Source of the DNA: Nitrospirota bacterium
Lineage (GTDB): Bacteria; Nitrospirota; Thermodesulfovibrionia; JACRGW01
NCBI GenBank assembly: GCA_016212195.1
Contig: JACRGW010000001.1
Span: 1-12,940, forward strand
Direction: 5' to 3'
DNA: 12,940 nucleotides
The stretch's first letter is position 1, and each line of letters begins with the position of its first letter. Made by a program: the position numbers and the translations under genes. Positions 1 through 7,059 of this stretch are shown here, piece by piece. The notes beneath the pieces were generated by a model. That model worked only from the letters and a program-made list of their open reading frames with translations, ran no database searches and was not told the origin of the DNA.

Positions 1-1634
1 CAGCCGGCTATTTTGATGATAGGGCTCTAAACAAAGATATAGAGGCGATCGAAGACCTTTACAGGGGCCTCGGCTATCTTTCGGCAAAGGCGAAGGGAAA
101 GATAACCTTTGATGAGTCAAAGACTGAAGGTTATGTAAATATCGCTATTGATGAAGGGATACAGAGCAGGGTTGATGAGATCGAAGTAGAGGGTAATACA
201 GTTTTCTCTAAAGAGGAGATCCTTAATGCCATTCACCTCAAGAGGGGCATGCCTTATAATGATGTTGAACTCGGCGAAGATAGATATCACATCCTTTCCC
301 TTTATTCAAGGAAAGGGTATATCTATGCCGAAGTAGATGCAAAGAGATCTTTCTCCGACGATTCCTCAAAGGCATTCATAAATCTTAAGATATACGAGGG
401 TAAACCTGTAACTATCGGCAAGGTGATTATAAGGGGGAATAAAGATACCAAGGACAAAATCATAATGAGGGAGCTTATTGTAAAGGAGGGAGATATCTAT
501 GACCAGGAAGGTGTCCTTAAAAGCATACAGAGAGTCTACAGACTCGGAATATTCAGTCAGGTAAGATTTGAGCCTGAGGATCCATATAGCAGGCTTGAGA
601 AGAAGGATATGCTCCTTACAGTTAAAGAGAGAAAGGCAGGGGCCGTTGAATTAGGTGTAGGCTATGGCGATTATGACAGGTTCAGAGGGTTTCTTGAGAT
701 ATCATATAAGAACCTTGGCGGATACAACAGACAAATAAATCTCAGGGGTGAAGGTGGTAGCATAGAAAAGAAATATGCCCTGGGGTTCAAGGAACCATGG
801 TTTTTAAACAACCCTATAGATTTCAGGGCAAGTATAATCAAAGAGGAAAAAAGGTCCATAAATATCGATACCAAAGAGACAAGGTATGAGACTAAAAGAA
901 TTGCTGGGATTGTCGGAATAGAGAAGGGTATAACTGATACGCTGAAGGCCTCCCTCCTTTACGAATTTGAAAAGGTTGAGACCTTCAATATAAAACCAGG
1001 GGCGATCCTTACAAGGGAAGACACCGGGACCTTAGGAATAAGCAGCATTAATCCGTCTGTCATTTTTGATACGAGAGATGACCCCTTTAATCCGAGTTCA
1101 GGGATACTGACTGGCGTTATGTTTAAATTTGCCACAAGGTATTTTGGATCAGAGGTGGAGCTTTATAAAATAACTTTTCAGGGGAGTTGGTATCTTAAGT
1201 TATGGAAGGGCACTATCCTTGCCCTTTCAGGTAGAGGTGGATTAGGCAGGGCATTCGGAAGGACAGAGGAGATACCGATTATTGAAAGATTTTTCTTGGG
1301 AGGTAGAACTACTGTAAGGGGTTATGCTCAGGACATGCTCGGTCCTAAGGGCTCTGATGATACCCCTACAGGAGGAAATACCTTTGTTCTCCTGAATAGT
1401 GAACTGCGCTTCAATTTTCTTAGAGACATCGGCATCGTGACCTTTGTTGATGCAGGGAATGTATGGCTATCCACAAATCCTGCTAAGATAACGAGGCTTA
1501 AGTATACAGCCGGAGTCGGTCTTAGATATGAAACTCCAGTTGGCCCCCTTCGCTTGGACTACGGTCATAAGATAGAGAAGGAACCTGGTGAAAGCAGAGG
1601 GGAAGTCCATTTTGCGATAGGGCATGCCTTCTAA
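1..1634 (+). CDS. BamA/TamA-family (Omp85) outer-membrane assembly protein, 5' truncated
   Basis: Omp85 proteins insert beta-barrel proteins into the outer membrane, using periplasmic POTRA domains and a C-terminal barrel. The frame is open from base 3, so the gene begins before the window; 543 residues are visible. Counting from base 3, residues 1-52 are the tail of one POTRA, about 53-134 a second, and about 135-214 a third that ends in the pattern YRLGIFSQV typical of the barrel-proximal POTRA. The rest (about 330 residues) is the barrel, with the conserved loop-6 motif VRGY near bases 1313-1324 and a terminal phenylalanine (HFAIGHAF) as expected for a beta-signal. The barrel is shorter than that of E. 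coli BamA and closer to TamA size, so BamA and TamA cannot be separated here; at least three POTRAs are present. The first internal ATG (249) is not the start. A SurA-like gene follows after 3 bases. Confidence 0.93.
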   Translation, partial: AGYFDDRALNKDIEAIEDLYRGLGYLSAKAKGKITFDESKTEGYVNIAIDEGIQSRVDEIEVEGNTVFSKEEILNAIHLKRGMPYNDVELGEDRYHILSLYSRKGYIYAEVDAKRSFSDDSSKAFINLKIYEGKPVTIGKVIIRGNKDTKDKIIMRELIVKEGDIYDQEGVLKSIQRVYRLGIFSQVRFEPEDPYSRLEKKDMLLTVKERKAGAVELGVGYGDYDRFRGFLEISYKNLGGYNRQINLRGEGGSIEKKYALGFKEPWFLNNPIDFRASIIKEEKRSINIDTKETRYETKRIAGIVGIEKGITDTLKASLLYEFEKVETFNIKPGAILTREDTGTLGISSINPSVIFDTRDDPFNPSSGILTGVMFKFATRYFGSEVELYKITFQGSWYLKLWKGTILALSGRGGLGRAFGRTEEIPIIERFFLGGRTTVRGYAQDMLGPKGSDDTPTGGNTFVLLNSELRFNFLRDIGIVTFVDAGNVWLSTNPAKITRLKYTAGVGLRYETPVGPLRLDYGHKIEKEPGESRGEVHFAIGHAF

Positions 1635-1636
1635 AA

Positions 1637-1741
1637 AGTGAATAGTGAAAAGTTAAAAGTGAAAAGTAAAAGGAAGATACTAAGAATTTTTATATTTTTT
1701 ATTATACTGTTCACTATCCACTGTTCGCTGTTCACTGTTTC
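1637..1741. repeat. Inverted pair of 7-bp tandem arrays (AGTGAAN) inside the signal-peptide coding region
   Basis: Bases 1637-1671 are five heptamers in tandem: AGTGAAT, AGTGAAA, AGTTAAA, AGTGAAA, AGTAAAA. Bases 1705-1735, read on the minus strand, contain four more units in the opposite orientation (AGTGAAC, AGCGAAC, AGTGGAT, AGTGAAC), separated from the first array by an AT-rich stretch of about 33 bases. The arms are imperfectly complementary and could pair as a long stem with G-U pairs. The arrays code for residues 1-12 and 24-35 of the SurA-like protein, which is most of its signal peptide. Confidence 0.8.
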
Positions 1742-2207
1742 GAGTGCAGAGATAGTGGACAGAATAGTAGCAACCATCAATGATCATGTGATTACCCTCA
1801 GTGAACTTAAGGAAAGATCAAGGCTTCGTCCTGAGGCTCAGCCCGAAGGGATGGAGAAGAGAGATGAAAAAGAGGTATTAGAAGGGATAATAAATATGGT
1901 TCTTCTCCTTTCAGAGGTAAAGAGATTGGGATTAGCAGGTCCTGAGGAAGTCAGAATCGACTCGTACCGAGATACTAACCTTATGATCGAAAGGTTTATA
2001 GACAGAAGGATAAAGGCCTTTATCCTGATACCCCTGGAGAGGTCAAAGGATTTTTATGAAGGGAATAAGGAAAAATTCAGAGGAAAGGAATTCTTAGAGG
2101 TGAGGGATGAGATAAATCTCTATCTCTTAGAGGAGGAGACCAACTTGAGGCTTGAAAGGTATCTCAAGGAATTAAGGGGAAAGGCTGATGTAAAAATCCT
2201 ATACTGA
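1638..2207 (+). CDS. SurA-like periplasmic chaperone lacking a parvulin PPIase domain
   Basis: This 189-residue exported protein resembles the N-terminal chaperone domain of SurA, which escorts unfolded outer-membrane proteins to BamA. Residues 1-37 are a signal peptide: a Lys-rich start, a hydrophobic core from about 14 to 35, and likely cleavage after SSA at 37. Residues 38-56 (EIVDRIVATINDHVITLSE) match the start of mature SurA/PpiD-type proteins, followed by helices to about 135. Residues 136-189 resemble the helical linker and final strand that flank PPIase domains, but the roughly 90-residue parvulin domain between them is absent. The start is GTG three bases after the Omp85 stop; there is no clear Shine-Dalgarno site, so translation may be coupled. 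The signal peptide is coded largely by inverted 7-bp repeats (separate entry). Placement behind an Omp85 gene supports a role in outer-membrane protein delivery. Confidence 0.85.
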   Translation: MNSEKLKVKSKRKILRIFIFFIILFTIHCSLFTVSSAEIVDRIVATINDHVITLSELKERSRLRPEAQPEGMEKRDEKEVLEGIINMVLLLSEVKRLGLAGPEEVRIDSYRDTNLMIERFIDRRIKAFILIPLERSKDFYEGNKEKFRGKEFLEVRDEINLYLLEEETNLRLERYLKELRGKADVKILY

Positions 2208-2208
2208 G

Positions 2209-2238
2209 TTGACACGGCTTTTCTAAAAGGGATATAAT
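2209..2238 (+). promoter_or_regulatory. Sigma-70 promoter of nfeD, consensus -35 and -10
   Basis: TTGACA at 2209-2214 and TATAAT at 2233-2238 are both perfect consensus boxes separated by 18 bases. The -35 begins one base after the stop codon of the upstream SurA-like gene. Transcription would be expected to start about 6-7 bases after the -10, which is the nfeD ATG at 2245 itself. Confidence 0.8.
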
Positions 2239-2244
2239 AGGGAT

Positions 2245-3519
2245 ATGAAAAGACCGATCTTTGGATTACTCATAGCAATCTTTTTTTGGGGGATTCCCTC
2301 CTTTGCAGATTCCCAGGTGAATGTAATTACTGTTGAGGGGGTAATAAACCCTGTAGTTGCTGAGTTCATAGAAAATTCCATAGATAAGGCAACAAAGGAC
2401 AAGGCAGAGGTACTCGTGATAGAACTCGATACCCCTGGAGGACTCGACACTTCAATGAGAAGCATAATAAAGAAGATGGTATCTTCAGATGTCCCGATAG
2501 TAGTCTATGTATATCCCAGTGGAGGCAGGGCTGCATCTGCCGGTGTATTTATAACTATCGCAGCCCATATAGCAGCCATGACATCAGGAACAAATATTGG
2601 TGCTGCCCATCCTGTTGGCATGGGAGGGAAGATGGATAAGACCATGGTGGAAAAGGTGGAGAACGATGCCGTTGCCTATATCAAGTCACTTGCGGAGAAG
2701 AGAAAGAGAAATCCAAAATGGGCAGAGGATGCTGTAAGGAAGAGCGCATCAATAACTGAGAAAGAGGCACTGGCGCTAAAGGTAATAGACCTTGTGGCAT
2801 CTGATCTTAATTCCCTCCTTAGTGGTATCAATGGTATGAAGGTTGACACACCTCTCGGGGAAAAGACCCTTAAGACAACAGATGCGAAGGTGGTTCGGAA
2901 AGAGATAGGAATAAGGTATAAGATCCTCAAAGTCCTGAGCGACCCTAATATTGCTTATATTTTAATGATCCTCGGTTTCTATGGGCTCTTTTTTGAATTG
3001 ACAAACCCAGGGGCGATACTGCCTGGGGTTGTTGGTGCCTTATGCCTGATACTTGCCTTTTACTCATTTCAGGTACTTCCTGTTAATTATGCAGGTCTTC
3101 TTCTTATCATTCTCGCAATAATCTTGTTCATTCTTGAGGTAAAGATAGCATCTTATGGTATGCTCACTATTGGTGGAATAATCTCGATGGTGATCGGCTC
3201 CCTTATGCTCTTTGAATCGCCTGCACCGTTTATGAAGTTATCACTCGCTGTGGTCCTTCCTGCAGCGATAATGACTGCTATATTCTTTACCCTGACCTTC
3301 TCCCTTGCCTTCAAGGCATATAAGAGAAAACCTGTAACAGGGTCAGAAGGACTTGTCGGAATGGAGGGGGTTGCAAAGACAAAAATCCATAAGAACGGAA
3401 CAGTCTTTGTCCATGGTGAACTATGGAGGGCATGGAGTGAGGAGCCGATAAAGGAAGGGGCGTCCATCATTGTTGAAACGGTTGAAGGGTTAAAACTTAA
3501 GATTAGAGAAAGGAGGTAA
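2245..3519 (+). CDS. nfeD: NfeD family membrane-bound serine protease (long, ClpP-class form)
   Basis: Long NfeD proteins are membrane proteases that work with a stomatin-like partner; the archaeal homologue PH1510-N cleaves stomatin using a Ser-Lys dyad. The 424 residues contain a signal peptide (1-21), a ClpP/SppA-like protease domain (about 25-200), several membrane helices (about 235-355) and a C-terminal OB-fold NfeD domain (about 365-424). The DTPGG motif is at 62-66. The presumed nucleophile is Ser98 in AASAG, and Lys137 is well placed to be the general base; both correspond closely to Ser97 and Lys138 of PH1510-N. The ATG at 2245 is supported by the signal peptide that follows directly. 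A consensus promoter lies immediately upstream, leaving essentially no leader. The last two codons (AGG AGG) form the ribosome binding site of the next gene, so the two are tightly coupled. Confidence 0.95.
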   Translation: MKRPIFGLLIAIFFWGIPSFADSQVNVITVEGVINPVVAEFIENSIDKATKDKAEVLVIELDTPGGLDTSMRSIIKKMVSSDVPIVVYVYPSGGRAASAGVFITIAAHIAAMTSGTNIGAAHPVGMGGKMDKTMVEKVENDAVAYIKSLAEKRKRNPKWAEDAVRKSASITEKEALALKVIDLVASDLNSLLSGINGMKVDTPLGEKTLKTTDAKVVRKEIGIRYKILKVLSDPNIAYILMILGFYGLFFELTNPGAILPGVVGALCLILAFYSFQVLPVNYAGLLLIILAIILFILEVKIASYGMLTIGGIISMVIGSLMLFESPAPFMKLSLAVVLPAAIMTAIFFTLTFSLAFKAYKRKPVTGSEGLVGMEGVAKTKIHKNGTVFVHGELWRAWSEEPIKEGASIIVETVEGLKLKIRERR

Positions 3520-3523
3520 GAAA

Positions 3524-4303
3524 ATGATGTTCCAACTTTTTCCAGTGTCTCTAAGTGGTATTGTTCTCGTAATACTCCTCCTCGTCTATTTTCTTTCAGC
3601 AGCTATCAAGATCTTGAGGGAGTATGAAAGAGGTGTTGTCTTCAGATTGGGGCGTGTTATACCTGTAAAAGGACCCGGACTTGTTATAATCTGGCCTATT
3701 ATTGATAAACTTGTGAGGGTAAGCCTCAGGATAGTTGCTTTCGATGTTCCACCTCAGGATGTAATCACGAGGGATAATATATCGGTAAAGGTTAATGCCG
3801 TTGTATATTTCAGGGTGATAGACCCTGTAAAGGCTATAACAGCGGTTGAGGATTTTTATTATGCCACATCACAGATATCCCAGACATCCCTGAGGAGCGT
3901 CCTCGGACAGAGTCAGCTCGATGACCTCCTTGCAAAAAGGGAGGATATAAACGCTGAACTCCAGAAGGTGATAGACCAGCAGACAGAGCCCTGGGGGGTG
4001 AAGGTTACTGCCGTTGAGGTAAAGAATGTGGATCTTCCTGTAGAGATGCAGAGGGCGATTGCAAAACAGGCAGAGGCAGAGAGAGAGAGAAGGGCGAAGG
4101 TGATCCATGCAGAGGGCGAGTTTCAGGCGGCACAGAAACTCTCAGAGGCTGCTGCTATCATAGCCAAAGAACCAATGGCGATGCAGTTAAGATTTCTCGG
4201 GACCCTCGCAGAGATAGCTACAGAGAAAAACTCAACAATAATATTCCCTGTACCAATAGATTTGATAAAACCATTCCTTGAAAAGATGGAAAAACCAAAA
4301 TAG
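3524..4303 (+). CDS. Slipin / stomatin-like SPFH-domain membrane protein
   Basis: Slipins are membrane-anchored SPFH proteins that form oligomers in the inner membrane and pair genetically with NfeD proteases. The 259 residues have one N-terminal hydrophobic segment (about 9-29), the SPFH/band-7 domain from about 32 to 190 (REYERGVVFRLGR near the start), an Ala/Glu-rich coiled coil (about 180-222, including AIAKQAEAERERRAKVIHA) and the conserved hydrophobic tail STIIFPVPIDL, which in related proteins is the segment cut by NfeD. AGGAGG at 3511-3516 lies 7 bases before the ATG at 3524 and overlaps the last codons of nfeD; an ATG immediately after (3527) is an alternative. Its adjacency to a long-form nfeD is the classic arrangement. 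No own promoter is seen, so it is probably co-transcribed with nfeD. Confidence 0.95.
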   Translation: MMFQLFPVSLSGIVLVILLLVYFLSAAIKILREYERGVVFRLGRVIPVKGPGLVIIWPIIDKLVRVSLRIVAFDVPPQDVITRDNISVKVNAVVYFRVIDPVKAITAVEDFYYATSQISQTSLRSVLGQSQLDDLLAKREDINAELQKVIDQQTEPWGVKVTAVEVKNVDLPVEMQRAIAKQAEAERERRAKVIHAEGEFQAAQKLSEAAAIIAKEPMAMQLRFLGTLAEIATEKNSTIIFPVPIDLIKPFLEKMEKPK

Positions 4304-4323
4304 GTCACTACGAATAGTAGACC
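4303..4323 (+). other. Small hairpin between the slipin and TVP38-like genes
   Basis: GGTCACTA (4303-4310) can pair with TAGTAGACC (4315-4323) around a CGAA tetraloop, giving eight pairs with a single bulged A at 4319. It starts at the last base of the slipin stop codon. No run of T follows, so it is not a standard intrinsic terminator; it could be an RNA processing or stability element, or chance. Confidence 0.35.
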
Positions 4324-4345
4324 ATAGCCAATAAGGAGCGTACTG

Positions 4346-5056
4346 ATAGTAATATTTAATAATAGGACATGGGTTAAGCTGTTTCTGCTTCTTTTAATCC
4401 TTGCAGTCTCCACATTCATCCTGTATAAGACAGGATTAATCCACTTCTTTCTGAATAAAGAGCGTCTTTTGAACTTTTTAAAATCACTTGGCCCCCTCTC
4501 CTTTATCGGTTTCGTATTATTACAGGCTGCACAGGTAATTATTGCCCCGATACCAGGAGAGGTTACAGGTTTACTGGGTGGGATACTCTATGGAACAAAA
4601 ATAGGGATATTGCTCTCTACCATTGGCTTGACTATAGGGTCATGGGCAGCTTTTTCACTCTCAAAACTCTTTGGGAGGCCACTTATTGAAAAGTTTATTA
4701 GGAAGGAGACGATTGAAAGATACGATTATCTCCTTCATCACAAAGGTGCATTTCTCGTATTGTTGCTATTTCTGATCCCTGGTTTTCCAAAGGATTCTTT
4801 CTGTTATATCCTCGGATTAGGACACATGAGCACAAAGATGTTTCTCATTATAAGCACAGTCGGAAGGTTTTTAGGTATATCCCTGCTAACACTCGGAGGC
4901 AGCTATATTCAACACCGTCAGTATTACAGGCTTTTTGTAGTTTTAGGTGTTGCTATCGTAATAATCTTTTTGTCTATGGTCTACAGGGATAAGCTCGAAC
5001 ATATCTCTAAAAGGTTTCACCGCCATATAGAAGAAAAAGGCAAAAATAGTCCCTAA
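4346..5056 (+). CDS. TVP38/TMEM64 (DedA-like, SNARE-associated) membrane protein, non-canonical start likely
   Basis: VTT/DedA-like proteins are inner-membrane proteins linked to lipid scrambling and membrane homeostasis; no substrate can be assigned here. The core is clear: a helix reading APIPGEVTGLLGGILYG, a following glycine-rich helix, the re-entrant loop FLIPGFPKD and two final helices, ending in a basic tail. The first recognised start is TTG at 4469 (195 residues), but the frame is open back to 4328, and codons 4376-4468 encode a good transmembrane helix (KLFLLLLILAVSTF) with the linker usual for this family. No ATG, GTG or TTG exists in that stretch. AAGGAG at 4333-4338 is 7 bases before ATA at 4346 and 4 before CTG at 4343, so I place the start at 4346 (236 residues); TTG 4469 is the conservative alternative. 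Its last base touches the end of the convergent hpf gene. Confidence 0.8.
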   Translation: MVIFNNRTWVKLFLLLLILAVSTFILYKTGLIHFFLNKERLLNFLKSLGPLSFIGFVLLQAAQVIIAPIPGEVTGLLGGILYGTKIGILLSTIGLTIGSWAAFSLSKLFGRPLIEKFIRKETIERYDYLLHHKGAFLVLLLFLIPGFPKDSFCYILGLGHMSTKMFLIISTVGRFLGISLLTLGGSYIQHRQYYRLFVVLGVAIVIIFLSMVYRDKLEHISKRFHRHIEEKGKNSP

Positions 5057-5611
5057 TCAGCCGTGTGCCCTTATTGGTTCGATGAGCCCTACATTACCAT
5101 CCCTTCTACGGTAAATTACATTGATATCCCTTGTCGAGTCATTCTCAAAGATAAAGAAGTCTTTATCCAGAAGTTCCATCTGCAGCACAGCTTCTTCAGG
5201 AGACATCGGCTTCATAGCAAACCGTTTCCTTCTTATTATTCGGGTAGACTCTTGCCCTTCTTCAGCAATATCAGAAATCGCAGTCTCCTTTAGATTAGGG
5301 ATGGACTCCCCTTCACTCCTTCCTTTATGATGGGTGAGCTTCTCCTTAAATTTCTTTAACTGTCGCTCAATCTTATCCGTAACCCGGTCTATAGAGGAAT
5401 ACATCTCGCCGCTAATCTCTTCTGCCTGTATCAAAACGCCATTAGCCCTTAGCTGAACCTCTGCCTTATGCCTGTATTTTTCAACAGTCAGGGTAATGAT
5501 TGCCTCTGTGACATTATTAAAATACTTTTCTACCTTTTTAATCTTCTCTTCTGCATAACTTCTGAGTGCTGGTGTAACCTCTAAATGTCTCCCGGTAACA
5601 ATTATGTTCAT
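5057..5611 (-). CDS. hpf: Ribosome hibernation promoting factor, long form
   Basis: Long HPF binds the 30S decoding region and drives pairing of 70S ribosomes into inactive 100S dimers during slow growth. The 184 residues contain the S30AE domain (about 1-98, starting MNIIVTGRHLEVTPALRSYA), a variable linker (about 99-122), and the C-terminal dimerisation domain (about 124-180) with the pattern KPMSPEEAVLQMELL and NVIYRRRDGNVGLIEP. That tail separates it from the short HPF and YfiA forms. It is the last gene of the lpt-rpoN group; its ATG overlaps the rpoN stop as ATGA, and a strong AAGGAGG (5616-5622) sits 4 bases before the ATG, inside rpoN. This order after rpoN is common in Gram-negative genomes. 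The gene ends with no gap against the convergent TVP38-like gene. Confidence 0.96.
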   Translation of the reverse strand: MNIIVTGRHLEVTPALRSYAEEKIKKVEKYFNNVTEAIITLTVEKYRHKAEVQLRANGVLIQAEEISGEMYSSIDRVTDKIERQLKKFKEKLTHHKGRSEGESIPNLKETAISDIAEEGQESTRIIRRKRFAMKPMSPEEAVLQMELLDKDFFIFENDSTRDINVIYRRRDGNVGLIEPIRAHG

Positions 5612-7056
5612 AGTGCCTCCTTTCTCAAGCCAATCCTTTTTCTTATATTTGTTGGAGGTATATTAAGTTCCAGCCGGTATTTGGCTATAGTCCTTCTGGC
5701 AATACTTATATCATTCTTCTTTAATGTCTCGACTATCTGCTGGTCACTGAGTGGTTTTTTAGGATCTTCGAAAGAGACCATCTTCCTTATCACATTTCTG
5801 ACATAAACCGTTGAGACCTTCTCTCCACCAGAAGAAAACCCACCGCTGAAGAAAAATTTTAATTCGAATAATCCCTGCGGCGTATGTATATATTTGTTCG
5901 TAGTTGTCCTGCTTATAGTGGATTCGTGCATTGATATTTCATCGGCAATATCTTTAAGAGTCATAGGTCTGAGGTGGTCCAGTCCCTTCTCAAAAAAATC
6001 TTTCTGAAGATTTACGATACTATCGGCTACCTTGTAGATTGTCTTGTTTCTCTGTTCAATACTCTTCATAAGCCAAAGGGCTGACCTAAGTTTTTTCTCT
6101 ATATATTCCCTCTCAGTCTGGGGAAGGAGATTCTTTGTCCTGATAAGGTTTCTGTAGAATGGGCTCAATTTTAACTTCGGCATTCCGTCCTCATTCAGGT
6201 TAATAACATAATCCTCACCTATCTTCTGGACATATATATCAGGAGTTATATATCTGACATCAACATTAAGGTAAGCCCTTCCTGGTTTTGGTTCAAGACC
6301 CTCTATTACCTTTACTGCGGCAAGGACATCATTAAGAGAGATATTAAGTTCCTTGGCAATAGAGTGGTATTCCCTTTTCTCAATATCGGGTAGATGATTT
6401 TCTACGATCTCCTCTACAAGTGAACCCTGGAGACCAAGATGTCTGAGCTGTATGAGAATACATTCTCTGGGGTCCTTTGCAGCCACACCTATCGGATCAA
6501 AGCCCTGAATGAGATTAAGTGCCTTCTCCACATCTTCAGGTTTTGTACCACTTATTGATACTATTTCATCTTTGGAAGACTGGAGATAGCCATTTTCATC
6601 CAGGTTACCAATAATAACCTCACCTATTTCTTCGATAATCCTATCAGAAGTGGAGAGTCTTAATTGCCAGAGAAGATGGTCTGTCAGGGTAGTCGGTTTA
6701 CTCAAGAACTGTTCATAGGAGGAAGTTTCCTCTTCTCCGTCAGAGAAATAACCAAGGTCTCTACCATCGCTTCCCCTCTCTTCAAAGTAGTCATCCATTA
6801 TAGAGACTAAATTCTCTGCAGAGGAATCTCTATCATCTTTGATTCGATCCTGAATGGATTCATCTGACTCCGTTGGTTCTTCTTCAATTGCATCTGTATC
6901 TGCCTCCTCCAAGACAGGGTTTTCTACAAGTTCCTGGGAAATAAGCTGGATAAGCTCAAGCCTCGACAGCTGCAGAAGCTTTATCGCTTGCTGTAGCTGG
7001 GGTGTCATGATTAGTTTTTGTGCGAGCTTTATTTCAAGTTTAGCGTCAAGTGCCAT
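5608..7056 (-). CDS. rpoN: RNA polymerase sigma-54 factor
   Basis: Sigma-54 directs RNA polymerase to -24/-12 promoters and needs AAA+ activator proteins to open them. All regions are present in 482 residues. Region I (about 1-50) has the Gln/Leu-rich sequence LAQKLIMTPQLQQAIKLLQL that contacts activators. An acidic linker (about 50-115) follows, then the core-binding domain (about 118-320). A helix-turn-helix (about 366-389, IADEISMHESTISRTTTNKY) contacts the -12 element, and the RpoN box ARRTIAKYR (453-461) contacts the -24 element. The ATG lies 3 bases after the lptB stop, with a weak AGGTT in the lptB end as ribosome binding site, and the TGA overlaps the hpf start. Position between lptB and hpf is conserved in many proteobacteria and their relatives. 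No sigma-54-dependent activator gene or obvious -24/-12 site is present here. Confidence 0.98.
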   Translation of the reverse strand: MALDAKLEIKLAQKLIMTPQLQQAIKLLQLSRLELIQLISQELVENPVLEEADTDAIEEEPTESDESIQDRIKDDRDSSAENLVSIMDDYFEERGSDGRDLGYFSDGEEETSSYEQFLSKPTTLTDHLLWQLRLSTSDRIIEEIGEVIIGNLDENGYLQSSKDEIVSISGTKPEDVEKALNLIQGFDPIGVAAKDPRECILIQLRHLGLQGSLVEEIVENHLPDIEKREYHSIAKELNISLNDVLAAVKVIEGLEPKPGRAYLNVDVRYITPDIYVQKIGEDYVINLNEDGMPKLKLSPFYRNLIRTKNLLPQTEREYIEKKLRSALWLMKSIEQRNKTIYKVADSIVNLQKDFFEKGLDHLRPMTLKDIADEISMHESTISRTTTNKYIHTPQGLFELKFFFSGGFSSGGEKVSTVYVRNVIRKMVSFEDPKKPLSDQQIVETLKKNDISIARRTIAKYRLELNIPPTNIRKRIGLRKEAL

Positions 7057-7059
7057 AGT

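Noticed and set aside
249..1634. ATG at 249 as start of the Omp85 gene
   Set aside because: The frame continues upstream to base 3 with clear POTRA sequence, so the gene is cut by the window edge rather than starting here.
1637..1741. CRISPR array or insertion sequence ends
   Set aside because: The 7-bp units are contiguous without spacers and there is no transposase or target duplication; a tandem heptamer array describes them better.
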